Shown here piece after piece: positions 33,501 to 44,798 of a DNA stretch of 64,000 bases. The position numbers were made by a program, and so were the translations under genes. Under the pieces are notes generated by a model. The model was given only the letters and a program-made list of their open reading frames with translations, searched no databases and had not been told where the DNA came from. Origin of the DNA: Phaeoceros laevis (Eukaryota; Anthocerotophyta; Anthocerotopsida; Notothyladales). The stretch is from contig JBNGIQ010009464.1 in assembly GCA_049999765.1 (NCBI GenBank), positions 256,862-320,861 of the forward strand. The letters are read 5' to 3'. How positions within the stretch are numbered: position 1 is the first letter of the stretch; the number at the start of each line of letters is the position of its first letter.

Positions 33501-35364
33501 TATGATGTTTAATATCATCGCTTGTATGTGATGGCAGCACCCATCAAGAGGATTTGTGAAACTAGGGTTGGGATCATAACTCAATGTATAGTACCTCCTA
33601 AACCTGTGAAAGACCAGTATCTCACAAATGTCGCATTAAAAATCAATGCAAAGGTAAGTTGCTATGCTCTTAGCAATTAAAGCTCGCTTTACTGAGTCAA
33701 AAAATAGAATTTCTGTACTGAGGGTAGCTTCTTGGTAACTGCAGCTAGGAGGGTACAACTCTCTTTTAAGTTTAGAAGCCAAACGACAGATGCCGAGGAT
33801 ATCGGCAGTCCCCACCATCATATTTGGCTTGGACGTCTCACACGGCTCTCCAGGAGACGCCGATTCTCCATCCATTGCAGCTGTAAGTTGCAGTATTGCA
33901 CGTCTAGTTCTTTGCTAGTGACTCCTGTTCTTTAGCGGCAGCTTGTTAACCACCATGATTTGTCCTTGTGAAATATTGAAAGGTGGTGGCATCAAGAGGG
34001 TGGCCACGAATCTCACAGTATGCGGCCAGAGTCCGGTCGCAGTCATCTAGAACTGAAATGATCGATGGCCTCTTCGAAGAGAAGAATGGCGAGCCTGCTG
34101 GTATGATCAGGTATGGTGGTAGGAGCACATGGTAAACTGTATGTGATTGAGTGCTTCCCTATTCTGAAACATGCTACCTTATGCCAGGGATCACCTTGCG
34201 GGTTTTTATCAGTCTTGTAAAACAGAAGCAAAAGATCCTCGACCTGCGCAGATAATTATTTACAGGTACCTCCGTTTGAACACTTGCTACTTTTCCTAGT
34301 CGTGAGTTGAAGTTTTTTGCGGGTTTTAACTAGTTAGCTGGGTGATAGGGATGGGGTAAGCGAGTCTCAGTTCGAGAAAGTGTTGCAGCAGGAGCTGGGT
34401 GCATTCAAACAGGTTCGAAGAATTTCATGTATTCTCTTCTCTTCTCCCTACTTGCAAGACCTTACGTTTCAGCTGTTTATTGCAGGCTTGTTCGTCGCTA
34501 GGGGACTACAATCCAAAGATAACCTTCATTGTTGTCCAGAAACGACATCACACCCGTTTTTTCCCCGAGGGCACGGGAAACATACAACCTGGTAACGCAT
34601 TACCTAGAGTTTCATGCTCTCCTGTATCTGCTAGTAAATCAAATGGCGTAGCTAATTCTTTTACCTGTCTGTTACTCGCATCTCGTTTCTACATGCAGGC
34701 ACCGTCATTGACAGGGATGTTTGTCACCCGCGGAACAACGACTTTTATTTATGCAGCCATGCCGGCCTTATTGTAAGTGGTAGTGGGATGTAATGCACTT
34801 CCAAAGCCTTCCTTCTTTTGAGCTATTTTGGAAACTTAACTATTCGTTGGTGGTGCAGGGAACTTCTAGGCCGACGCACTACCATGTGCTGTACGATGAG
34901 AACAACTTCGCACCTGATGAGTTGCAGTCACTGAGTAACGCTTTGTGCTACACGTAACTTCCTCACCTAGCCTTAGTACTTCCTGTACATGACTGGATGG
35001 CGCAACAAATTCTTGATGCAATCTCTTTCAATTTTCTCACCAGTAATGCTATTTTGCAGGTACGCTAAGTGCACAACAGCGGTCTCAGTTGGTGAGTGCT
35101 TCCGTCAAAACCAGCTTAGGTTCTGCAATCTGCCCATATTCCTGACTGTTCACTCAGTGTTGTCAATGCATGGATGCAGTGCCTGCGGCATACTACGCTC
35201 ATCTTGCAGCAACTCGCGGACGTTGCTATCTAGATCACGATGGATCTTCAGCGAGTGAGACCTCGTCGCTGAACCAGGGAGGACCAGGAGAAAGACCAGC
35301 AAGACAAGTTCCCCGTCTTCCTGAACTGAAGGAGGAAATGTTGAATAGTATGTTCTTCTGCTGA
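30519..35364 (+). CDS. Argonaute, AGO4 clade, copy B
   Basis: Twenty-two exons, first 30519-30716 and last 35180-35364, give 905 residues. Every intron position matches copy A and all phases are consistent. The domain order is the same: N, PAZ, MID, PIWI. Catalytic blocks are [30 protein letters not shown] and [15 protein letters not shown], with R-D-H-L at the glutamate-finger position as in copy A. Relative to A it keeps eight extra residues ([10 protein letters not shown] region), lacks two in SLGDYNPK, has a normal GT donor after 33653, and ends in a short tail with one PRLPELKEE unit before NSMFFC. Introns have diverged far more than exons, so both copies have probably been under selection since the duplication. 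They are expected to act in siRNA-guided chromatin silencing; division of labour is unknown. Confidence 0.95.
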
Positions 35365-36239
35365 GAGGTTGAAAAGTGTGTCTGCAAGATGTGGAACTTA
35401 CTTCCCGAGCCACCTCTTCCAGACACCAGCGATTCAGCTGGAGAACTGTCCTAGAAAATCCTCGACTGTCTAGGATTAGTGATGATTAACTGACTGTACG
35501 CTCCTCACTTCCACGTCCCACCTCCACAGGAGGGGGGGATGTGGAAGGCCACACAGGCACCATATTCCACACATGCGCAATCGCAAATAGACGCAATCGC
35601 AAATTGGTAGTGTGAATCCCATTTCAACGCAATTTTGTAACTTGGCGCACTCTGATTGGTAGTAACGTTTGTGTGAAATATTTGTGTTCTAGTGCGAAAG
35701 TGCGAAAAGGGCCTTAGACTCGTTTGTACTTTGTTCAACTTTGTCACGCGGCTTTACCACCTGCGTTGGAAATACCGTGAAACTACTAGGGACGCTGCGT
35801 GGCAAGTTGGCAACATAGCGCAGGCGCAGCACTGTAGGTCAAGACTCAAGAGAAACTGGGAGGAAGCAGCGTGGAACGAGCCCATGCGTCCACCTTGTGC
35901 ACTTCATGGCCACCGGTGAGTATGATTATTCCGGTTATTTAGGTTCCTTACGCGAGTTGCCCTTTTGACTAGGTACTGACTACGAACAGGGGTACCCGAT
36001 CCCAGACTGTGCTCCCTTGAGCCTTGGCATGCACCTTGCTGGTTTTCGCATCGGGAGATGAGGGTGGCCGCTGCCGGATCGGCAAGCAAGCAAGGTGCAT
36101 CGGGCATGAGGTGTTGACAGGAAGGGAAGGAGCGATCTGTGGTACAGGAGTGAGGGAGCGGGTCGAGGCATCGGGGTTTGAGGGGGCTGCCGAGGAGGGG
36201 AGCTGGGCCTAGCTGCCTGTGAAGCAGCCGGGTGCGGCC
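35365..36239. other. Intergenic region between AGO copy B and ALIS
   Basis: No supported gene. Short open frames on both strands show no recognised domain. The last 200 bases are GC-rich and probably form the ALIS promoter and 5' UTR. Confidence 0.45.
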
Positions 36240-37316
36240 ATGAGCAGCAACGGGGCTAGCACGTCCAACACCGGCGGCAACACGGCCAAGGAGTCCAAGA
36301 AGCCCAAGTACTCTAGGTTCACGCAGCAGGAGCTGCCGGCATGCAAACCCCTGCTCACCCCGGGCTGGGTGATTGGCATCTTTCTGGCCATCGGCTTTAT
36401 CTTCATACCTATTGGCGTGGCTGCGCTGTTGGCCTCCAGGAACGTGGTGGAGCTTGTGCAGCAGTATGAGACCGTTTGCTTGCCTCCAAGTGTGGTCACC
36501 AAGGATGAAAAGCTGGCTTTCATCCGCGACTCGACTATCGATAAGTCTTGCAAGGTGCCGGCGCTAACCGTGCCAAAGAAGATGGATGCTCCCGTTTACG
36601 TGTACTACCAGCTGGACAACTTCTACCAGAATCATCGGAGGTATGTCAAGAGCAGGAGCGACGCACAGCTGCGGGGAACGAGCCCGAACGACGTGAGCGG
36701 CTGTAAGCCGGAGGATTTCTACAACGGCCAACCCATTGTGCCGTGCGGCCTCATAGCTTGGAGCTTGTTCAACGATACCTACAGCTTTGAAGTGAATGGG
36801 AAGCGAGTGCCGGTGAACGAGCGAGGGATATCTTGGAAGAGTGACAGGGATGCCAAGTTCAGCAGCAAACTTCTTCCGCAAAACTTCCCTAACAACAACA
36901 GGACGGACCCTGGCAACTTCATCGGAGGAGGAGCACTAGATCCGACCGTCCCCTTGAGTCAGCAGGAGCATTTGATCGTGTGGATGCGGACAGCAGCTCT
37001 GCCAACATTCAGGAAGCTGTGGGGAAAGATTGACCAGGACTTGGAGGAAGGGACCTCAATAAACGTCACCATAGCGAATCAGTACAACACCTACTCCTTC
37101 AACGGCCACAAGAAGTTGGTGCTATCGACTTCGAGCTGGCTGGGTGGTAAAAATGATTTCTTAGGAATTGCCTACCTCTCCGTGGGATGTATTTCAGTTC
37201 TTTTCGCAGCTGTGTTCTTCATTGCTCATCTGAGGAACCCCAGGCAGCTTGGCGACACCTCGTATTTGTCGTGGAACAGGAATAACCCAGTTATTAGCTC
37301 CAGTGTTGCACACTAG
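36240..37316 (+). CDS. ALA-interacting subunit (LEM3/CDC50 family)
   Basis: A single exon encodes 358 residues from MSSNGASTSNTGG. A seven-codon in-frame extension to 36219 is possible, but the second ATG fits the family. The cytosolic N-tail leads through KPKYSRFTQQELPACKPLLT to transmembrane helix 1 (WVIGIFLAIGFIFIPIGVAA). A large lumenal domain with conserved Cys and N-glycosylation sites follows (APVYVYYQLDNFYQNHRRYV, CGLIAWSLFNDTY). Helix 2 is near the end (LGIAYLSVGCISVLFAAVFF). ALIS proteins are beta-subunits of P4-ATPase lipid flippases and are needed for their ER exit and activity. Lack of introns contrasts with most neighbours. The gene is convergent with the ATL ligase. Confidence 0.95.
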   Translation: MSSNGASTSNTGGNTAKESKKPKYSRFTQQELPACKPLLTPGWVIGIFLAIGFIFIPIGVAALLASRNVVELVQQYETVCLPPSVVTKDEKLAFIRDSTIDKSCKVPALTVPKKMDAPVYVYYQLDNFYQNHRRYVKSRSDAQLRGTSPNDVSGCKPEDFYNGQPIVPCGLIAWSLFNDTYSFEVNGKRVPVNERGISWKSDRDAKFSSKLLPQNFPNNNRTDPGNFIGGGALDPTVPLSQQEHLIVWMRTAALPTFRKLWGKIDQDLEEGTSINVTIANQYNTYSFNGHKKLVLSTSSWLGGKNDFLGIAYLSVGCISVLFAAVFFIAHLRNPRQLGDTSYLSWNRNNPVISSSVAH

Positions 37317-37796
37317 CTCTGGGCTATGTTTCTATTCCATGGTCGAGGCTAGCACGTCCCTCACTACAGCACCAACGGTGTAAGGGGTCAGTGACTGGAG
37401 CATCTCTACAAGATGTCCCTGTTCAATTCAAGGATGTACCTCGTTCCAAAAAAGTAGGGGCCGCTCTCTTGAAGGTGGCTTCCCTAATTTGTGTACAACA
37501 TTCCTATTTCATTGGAACTCGGATTGTTTTTCTTGCGTATTTCCACGAGTGGCAGGCTGCTCTTGGGTGACCTGCCTTGGCAGAAGGTGGATTACAGCTG
37601 GGGAGTCACTATTGATAGGTTGAATTTGCGAATTGCAAAGATAGGTTGTTGGGGGCTATGTGTCATCCACGACTTGCAAGGAAGACGCGTGAGTCCTCAA
37701 GAGGAGGTGGTTGCTTTTGATGCGGAGTCTCGTGGAAAATGACAACAGGCTGACTCTGTGTGGCGGAGGGGGGCGTCATGTTGGACTCTACCAATT

Positions 37797-37838
37797 CTTG
37801 TGGCGTGAGAAATCACACTTGTGGCGTGAGAAATCACA
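37797..37838. repeat. 21-bp perfect tandem duplication
   Basis: CTTGTGGCGTGAGAAATCAC plus A occurs at 37797-37817 and again at 37818-37838. It sits directly upstream of the tRNA-like segment. Confidence 0.9.
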
Positions 37839-37852
37839 TTTGTGATCCCCTC

Positions 37853-37928
37853 GGGGACATCCAAGTGGTTGGGTCTTGGGCCTTCCAAAGTGGAGACCCG
37901 GGTTCGATCGGGTTCAATCGCGTTCCCC
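37853..37928 (+). repeat. tRNA-like / SINE-head sequence with Pol III boxes
   Basis: The segment begins GGGGACATCCAAGTGGTTGG (A-box-like) and contains GACCCGGGTTCGATCGGG, which has an exact T-arm stem (CCCG/CGGG) around GGTTCGATC, a strong B box. The end GTTCCCC can pair with the first five bases. The distance between T arm and 3' end is too long for a normal tRNA and no clear anticodon arm forms. A tRNA-derived SINE or tRNA relic is more likely than a working tRNA. A TATATAAAAG lies 75 bases beyond. Confidence 0.45.
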
Positions 37929-38658
37929 TCCTGATCAAGGAGAAGTACTGACCTTGGAAGTAGCATTGTAAAAGCCCAGCTCCACAGTTGTGGAGCTTTG
38001 ATATATAAAAGAGCCGCCACAAGTGACAGAAAAGCCGCATTCCCAGCATGTTCTACGAACCTCGAGGTGGTCTACACACAGTACCTTCTAGACAGCCAGA
38101 ACTCTGTTAACCAATTATTGTCAGGTGTTTCCCTTCTCCGCAAGGGCCTGTACTACGTGACTTTTACCTTTGTCAGTCTCCGCCGGCCTTGACCGACCTA
38201 CTTTAGCTGGCTGGTACAAGAGTGGCGATGCTCTTGATTATTTTATTTATTGATGAACTTGTACAGACAATGAATCCTTACTTCAGGTTGGTCAAGTGAA
38301 AGACTTTCATCAACTTCTGTCATTGTCTGAAACTCCACTCCAGGGAAACAACTGAATCCCAAATGATATGAAATAATTTAATGGCGCATACCATGAAAAG
38401 CTAGGCGGACGTATGCTTAGCCTTCATAGTACCGAGGCATCCCAAACTGTACAAAAGAATGGAACTGAAAAATAGTATCTACAATTGCAATACAGTTCTC
38501 ACCCTATCTCCTATCGTCAGAATGACTGTCCCGCAGACGCAGCATAACCCGTCTTTTGTAACTGACCAAAGCTTTTTCCTCCAGTTCAGCATATATACAA
38601 AACTGTGTTGCATTGAGCTACGTATGTACCTGTTGTCAGATGAATGGCCTGAGTCCTG

Positions 38659-39660
38659 CTATTGAGATTCCTGTCGTTGAAGGTGGACTGATCCCTCTGG
38701 CTCAATATCAATCTCACCAGGACCCTGCTCTACCGAATTTGAATTTGCAGGCCTTCTTTCTCTGCTCAGAAGTCTCCGCAAGCTCCTCAGTCTGCCACTT
38801 GGGGTCGACAAAGGTCCCGAATGCTGTGACTTCGTTGTCCCTGGTGAAGCAGTCGATGCCTCTTCTGGCCCAACCAAAAATAATGCAGCAGGGACTGGCC
38901 TAGGAGGGATGTCAATAGTCAGCTGACTTGTAGGAATGTCTATTGCAACATGACTCGGCGCTGTAGATGATGCCGATGTGTCTGTAACCACAGGTGGCCT
39001 GGAAGCTGCTGAATTGGTTTGGGCATTCAACTGCAACTGGTTCCCCCAAAAAAGGACGTTGTTAGGGAACTGCACAATTCTAACGCCATTTTCAAGCTGC
39101 TGGTCCTCCAGATTGGCCACCAGCTGGTTGAGATGCGTAACCACTGATCCAGATCTGTTGCTGCCTGATACGATGGTTGCAGGCACTTCTGCGTCATTGC
39201 CTTCCCCGTCAGGCTGCACTGATGCCCTGCATAGAGGACATGTGGTGTTGGAGTGCAACCACATATCGATGCAGTCCACGTGGAAACTGTGTTTGCACTT
39301 GGGCAAAAGTCTACCTTCTTCTGAATCTTCGAACTCGCTCAGACAAACTGCACACTCCAAAACACCATCCGTGGCTTCCGCTGACAAATACTTAAAAGTT
39401 CCCAAGGCCTCAACTACAGCCCTCTCTAACCCCCTGGTTGCAGTAGTTGCTTGTGACGCGTCTGCCTGAAGGAATGTTTGCCGATGCCGCCTTCGCAGAG
39501 AGCTCTGCCTTGCAGAGACACCCCTCCACATCCACTTCGCATAGAGATGCATACCAAGTATCAAAAGGATTACAGATGCCAAAACCGCCACTGCAATAAC
39601 CAACATCCTCCCGTTAAGAGGACTGTTGCCAAAAGGCACCCGTGCCGGAGGGGGATCCAT
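38659..39660 (-). CDS. ATL-type RING-H2 E3 ubiquitin ligase
   Basis: A single exon encodes 333 residues from [17 protein letters not shown]. The frame extends five codons upstream only from a GTG. One transmembrane helix lies at about residues 19-40 ([20 protein letters not shown]). A basic stretch and the GLD-like motif [14 protein letters not shown] follow. The RING-H2 finger spans about 103-145: C-x2-C, then [23 protein letters not shown]. This order (helix, GLD, RING-H2) defines the ATL family of plant membrane ubiquitin ligases, which often act in defence and hormone responses. The Ser/Pro-rich C-terminal 190 residues look disordered. Lack of introns is typical of ATLs. Confidence 0.93.
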   Translation of the reverse strand: MDPPPARVPFGNSPLNGRMLVIAVAVLASVILLILGMHLYAKWMWRGVSARQSSLRRRHRQTFLQADASQATTATRGLERAVVEALGTFKYLSAEATDGVLECAVCLSEFEDSEEGRLLPKCKHSFHVDCIDMWLHSNTTCPLCRASVQPDGEGNDAEVPATIVSGSNRSGSVVTHLNQLVANLEDQQLENGVRIVQFPNNVLFWGNQLQLNAQTNSAASRPPVVTDTSASSTAPSHVAIDIPTSQLTIDIPPRPVPAALFLVGPEEASTASPGTTKSQHSGPLSTPSGRLRSLRRLLSRERRPANSNSVEQGPGEIDIEPEGSVHLQRQESQ

Positions 39661-41242
39661 CTCTGATGCTGTCACTCAAGGGTAAGCTGCGTTCACCGAG
39701 CTCCCTGTGTCGCTCCAAATTCGATAAGGGCTCACCTCAGTTCCTGGATCCCTGCTTCCGTGGCCTGTCCTCCAATGTTTACACACCACTACCCTCGATC
39801 TATTGTCCTGCAAAGTCGGCTTTGCCTCCGAGAACAACTCCACAATGCAAATCTGGTTGGATGAAGGCCATTTTCTGCGCAATTGGAAGCTTTAAATCCG
39901 AATCGTGAAAGAAGCCTCGGAAGGACAAAATCTGAACAACCAGAGACAGCTAAGAGAGCTGAGGAGACTGCGCTCCGCAGACACAGGAGTGTCCCTTTAC
40001 ACTCCCAATTTCCCAACTACCAAAGCCTTCCGAACGGCAGATCAGAGCAAGGGGTGGGAGGCTGCGCCCAGGTGGAAGGCGCCAAGGAATCTCCGCAATC
40101 TTGACAAGCAAGGGGAGGAAGCGATCACGAGGAAGCAGCGTGGGCGGCTGGTGCTGCTTACGCGGACCTGCGCTGCCTTCGGAGCTTGTTCTAGTAGATA
40201 GTCGGTCAAACGAGCAGTCAAGTAGACTCTCCCAGTGGGCCAGTAGGCCTTTCTGAGCTTTTATTTCGATTCAAGAGTGTGAAATTTAATATGACGTTAT
40301 GACGTTATGACGATGGAGAGGTAGGAGATGAAGTGTATATCCAGTGATTGACGAGGTACTTGCGTACCACACACGTGGCGGAAGGGCGGAGAAGGTCAGG
40401 TCATAGTTAGCTTTGTATCCTAGTCCTTAGAAGATACGTAATACGTATGCTGGTGTTTACCCACTTTCTTGTAAAACCGCGGATGTTTCTGCCGGTATTG
40501 TGTGGTATCGATTGAGTCGGACAGACGTAGACCACTATACCACGCTGGCAAACGGACAACTGGCGTATCACAATTTGATGTTGGCTCCCCTAACGTGGCA
40601 AGAGGGGACTGTGACGACTGTCAAGGCACAGTTAACCAAACGCCTTGACCACTACCTGGAGCAAACAGCAACTTCCCTGCCCCCAAGATAGTGACCAAAC
40701 GCACCGCAACGTCTTTCTCTCTCTCTGTGCTTCACGGACTCACTAACAGCGCGGCCTGACGCACGCCCCGTCCACTTTTGATCCACACTGAATCGCTCAA
40801 TCCCTCTCTCAAGCATTCCGCCTGGTATTGCCATGCTAATCCGTTTTGTCGTACGGCAAGCCTTCTCCAGGCCTCAAGGTTCTGTTTCAGCAGTCCGAAC
40901 AGTAATGCTCCAGACCTGCTTAGTGACTATACACGCTTACTACAACAATGCACTTGGACACACGCTCCAATCACAATGTCAGCCAAACAACTAATGTCAA
41001 CCAAAGCACTTAATGGCTTAGACGCACTTCCCGCCAATATTTCCCATTAAACACCAAACTGGTCACCCACATCTGCAAAGAGATTAAAAGCAACAACACT
41101 CCTAAAACTTGAACATGAGCACTAACCTAAGTCTTCTTCAGTAAGGATGCGCTCTTCTTGAGTACCGATGCGCATAATCATGCCCCTGATCATGACCCTG
41201 GCCTCTCACTCTCAGCTTAACTCCCGAAACATCAAAGGCCAC

Positions 41243-41252
41243 NNNNNNNNNN
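41243..41252. other. Assembly gap (10 N) between identical 47-bp flanks
   Basis: The 47 bases before the gap (41196-41242) and after it (41253-41299) are identical, starting CCCTGGCCTCTCACTCTCAG. This is typical of two contig ends that overlap but were not merged. Confidence 0.9.
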
Positions 41253-41300
41253 CCCTGGCCTCTCACTCTCAGCTTAACTCCCGAAACATCAAAGGCCACA

Positions 41301-41612
41301 GGCTCACGCAAAGGTTTAAGCAGTGCTCACGCACAGGTTTAAGCAGTGCTCACGTAGAGGTTTAAGCAACATCTACAGGTTTAAGCAGTGCTCACGTAGA
41401 GGTTTAAGCAACATCTAAGGCCACATGCTCACGCAGAGGTTTAAGCAACATCTAAGGCCAAAGGCTCACGCACAAGTTTAAAGCAGTGCTAAGCAGAGGT
41501 TTAAGCAACATCTAAGGCCACAGCCTCACGCACAGGGTTAAAGCAGTGCTAAGCAGAGGTTTAAGCAACATCTAAGGCCACAGCCTCACGCACAGGGTTA
41601 AAGTAGTGCTAA
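41301..41612. repeat. Minisatellite built on GGTTTAAGCA units
   Basis: Eight or more degenerate units combine GGTTTAAGCAACATCTAAGG with CCACAGCCTCACGCACAG and AAGCAGTGCTAAGCAGA. The last two full units (about 67 bp) are nearly identical to each other. Confidence 0.85.
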
Positions 41613-41998
41613 GCATCGCTAGTGCACTACCTCCATATGATAGCCTACATTCTAAGTTGCTATGCATGACTCCTACCCATGCCTATCCATGCAGGCCAGG
41701 GTCACAAGTTCGCTAAGCCTAAACCTCAAATTAAGCTTAAATGCAAGGGAAGCCCAACAGTACCAAGCAGCGCTGCAAGGTGCGAAATGTCAAAAATAGG
41801 CATTGCACTTAGAGTTACGTGCATTGAAAAGAGGACTTATTTAGGATTTGAGGATAAAAAGAAGGTAAAAACTCAAGGAAACAGTGTAATCGGGGGAGGT
41901 TAATTATGATGGTCACGATTTCTTACGACAGATTGCATTTCATTCTGCCATGCATTAGGTTTCAAAAACATCTTGCTAGTTATAACAGTATATTTTAA

Positions 41999-42145
41999 TT
42001 CATTCATTCATTCATTCATTCATTCTTTACATTACATTACATTTGTGGCAGCTGCCTCCTTTTTAGCAAGATGTGGATTCATTCATTCATTCATTACATT
42101 ACATTTGTGGCAGCACAACTTGCCTCCTTTTTAGCAAGATGTGGC
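41999..42145. repeat. ATTC microsatellite plus 65-bp duplication
   Basis: A run of (ATTC)n from about 41999 to 42025 is followed by TTACATTACATTACATTTGT and GCCTCCTTTTTAGCAAGATG. The whole block, including a shorter ATTC run, is then repeated to 42145. Confidence 0.9.
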
Positions 42146-42891
42146 ATAGAGTAGTTAGCATTAGCTCCTCTTACAAAAATACTAATATATTTCAATAACA
42201 CATTATATAGAAAACTATGATACCACTAAGATAAGTCAATGAAACGGAATCAAAATGGAATGGAACACCTTTTAACACCTTTTATTTCCTTTTTTGCATT
42301 GTGGAAAGACACATTCTATTTCCTTTTAGCGTTGTGGAAAGACATTTCTTTCCGTATAATTGTCAATTTATCCAATATGCTTAGGATAAACTCACACTAG
42401 GAACAAGTGGAGAACCCAAACTAGCTGCTAGACATAAACTCCTCCAATACAAAAGATAAAAAGTGCCCACTCTAAAGTTATAAACTTGTCCTTGGCGTGT
42501 AAGTGTGCAAAAATAATGTCAATTCGAGGTTACCAGTTTAAACTAATCCAACAAGGCCAGGGGCTCTAACTTCTCTAAAAATCTATCCTTCATCCTGAGA
42601 TGGTCGAGTATCTGTACAAGGGACGCCTATCACCCCATTCTGGGGCATTTTGTTAAAGGTTCGCCCACGCAAAAATTGGCACTCATGCAGGTTGCAAAAG
42701 ATGGGATGCAAGCATCTCCTCATGTAGGTCACCTTGCGCAAGTTGATTGCCTGTGTTTTTGTACCCAAGGGTGCACTGCACAGCGTGTAGAAAATTAGAT
42801 CCGTGCACGGGTATAGAGCAAATGCAAGCATACCCACACCTTCGCCCGAAGAAGCGGTAGCTTTGCAAATCACACCAAGTACCACACTTAC

Positions 42892-44798
42892 AAATTGCTT
42901 GAGAGGCCAGAATTCTACGTTGAGGATCTTTGTCCAACATTTTCTGGAGCATATCCTTTGCACCATCGGATACGCTTTCCCAACTAGCCGAGGAGAACTC
43001 CACAGGTTTGTAAAGAATCAAATCTTTGAGCTCCTGGCACATCGAGTTGCAAAGATGACAGAACTACCTTCCTCGAGATACAGCAATTGACCACTGGCCA
43101 GGGCTCATCTGACATCTAGGAGGGTTGACATCTGCAGAGGAGACTAGCAAGGACTTTTTCAGGGCTCTGTGGATCTAGGAGTGGAGGCCCTGACACCTGC
43201 AGAGGTAAGGCTGAAACAATTGGGAGACATCTTGGAAAGAAGCATATAACTAACGTAGGATAGAATAGGGAAACGTACCTTGTTACTGGCACAAAAGGGG
43301 AAGTGCCCGCACAATACTGAATAGGCAATCACACCTAAACTCCATACATCAGCTGGGGGGCCATAACAGACTCCACTCAGAACTTCAGGTGCCATGTAGA
43401 AGGGTGTGCCGACAGAGTCTTTAAATGGATTCGACTCACCTGCTTTGTTACGGAGCATAACAGACTTTCAGCACATGATTAAAGAAGTAGAACACTCGCT
43501 GTAGTGGAGTATGAGTGGATTTCTTAGATGGGTGCCAGAAGTTTCAGAGGAGATGTAAGACTCAAATGCACGGCATGTCAGAGATGTAATGCAAGGACAT
43601 CGGCACAGCATACTTGTGAGCCGCTAAAAGAACATTGAACGTGCAACACAAGTGCAGAAGTAAATTAGTACCAGACTTGAAGAAACCGGCTGAACCAAAG
43701 TCAACTAATTTCAAAGAATGATCTTCTCCCACATGAGAGAACAAGAAGTTCTGAAAGCAAAAAAGCCACATGAGAAAGTACCCACCAACAGAAACATCCA
43801 GATTGGTGGGCAACTCATGCAAATTCTGAAAACATACCTCTAACTTCAGATCCCGATGTGAGATGCCCTCCTTGTGGCAGATGTTGACGATGTTCAGCAT
43901 CTGGTGCAGAAGGTTTGCAGTCTTTTCCTCTCCAAGGTGACCAGCAGCTTTCACATAGTCCAGCAAAGTGCCACCTTCCAGGTACCTACATAATCGTAAC
44001 GTATTAACACTTGGTACATCAATACCCGTGCAGCATTGCACCTTCAGCGAACATAGGCATATGACAGAGCTCCTGTGTGCAAAATCCTTCTCAGGAAGAC
44101 TAAATTGAGCAATCAGCCATCACACGAAAGGAGTGCAGACATACTCCATAACTATGTAGAAAAAGTCGCCATCTTCAAAAGCATCAATAAATTGCACAAC
44201 ATTTGGCTGGCCCAAAAGTGTACGCAGGGCCTGAACCTCCACTTTCACGTTTTCACCAGGACTCCCAGGACTCTTGCTGAGCTGCAATTTGAGCATCTGT
44301 TAGGCGCATGTACGTAGCTGGACCTGGCCCTAGATCACAAATACGTATTAAACAAGGAACCAATTTGCATTGAAGTTGGGGAAGTACCTTCAGTTTGCTG
44401 ATAATCTTAACTGCAACGTTCTTAGACGTTTGAAGATCAATAGCCGGCGCAACCGCTGCATACTGCCCGTGAGGGCAAGACGCCCTGAGGTCAATCCGGT
44501 AGAGAAAGTGAAACCCACTTCTAAATGGGGCTTCCTCCACTCGAGCACGACGCCCAAAGCTTCTGTTGGTCCCGAAGAAGTGCTTGTGCCGCTTGTGATG
44601 CTGATCTCCCCTGTGGGTGACGGAATAGCTCCTAAACCTCTCCTTATGCTGAGTGTCAGCAACAGCGTCCTTCCCACCGTGTACACTGGTTTCCCTGCCC
44701 GATTTCGATCTGAAGTGAAACGGCCAGGTGGAATCAATAGCATGCGCGACCTTCTCCACCTCACAGTGATGAGTCTGATGACACATAGCTCCCCCCAT
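42892..44798 (-). CDS. Ser/Thr protein kinase, CAMK/CDPK-like, without visible EF hands
   Basis: Exons 44388-44798, 44145-44281, 43838-43985, 43672-43750, 43279-43439 and a later one at 42892-43033 share consistent splice signals. The exon near 43196 and the 3' end are unresolved. Kinase landmarks are VAVKIISKLK (ATP Lys), VEVQALRTLL (helix C Glu), SHRDLKLE joined to NFLFSHVGED, VDFGSAGFFKSG, VGTPFYMAPEVL, PADVWSLGVIAYSVLCGHFP and MLDKDPQRRILASQAI. The glycine loop is degenerate: YRIDLRASCPHGQYAAVAPA lacks the normal GxGxxG. The 110-residue N-tail is basic and His-rich. The lobe resembles CDPK and CDPK-related kinases, but no EF-hand exons follow, so calcium control is not supported. Regulation and substrate are unknown. 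Confidence 0.75.

Larger units (their letters stand above)
37317..38658. other. Intergenic region between convergent ALIS and ATL genes
   Basis: Contains a 21-bp tandem duplication, a tRNA-like segment and a TATA-like TATATAAAAG (about 38002-38011, + strand) with no recognised gene after it. No CDS is supported. Confidence 0.45.
39661..42891. other. Repeat-rich intergenic block
   Basis: No gene is supported between the ATL start and the kinase. 39700-40200 may hold the ATL promoter. 40200-41150 has only short open frames. 41190-42350 is dominated by local duplications, minisatellites and an ATTC microsatellite, and includes the 10-N gap. 42270-42350 carries a further imperfect repeat (TTTCCTTTT..G.ATTGTGGAAAGACA twice). 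42590-42880 lies just past the last exon I could place for the minus-strand kinase and may hold its final exon and 3' UTR. Confidence 0.5.

Noticed and set aside
37853-37928. Functional tRNA gene
   Set aside because: T-arm to 3' end distance is about twice normal and no clear anticodon stem forms, so I list it only as tRNA-like.
38002-38200. TATATAAAAG suggesting a plus-strand gene start
   Set aside because: No coding exon follows. It lies just after a tRNA-like repeat and between two convergent gene ends.
42683-43042. EF-hand exons expected for a CDPK
   Set aside because: No DxDxDG-type loop is found downstream of the kinase domain in any minus-strand frame I read.
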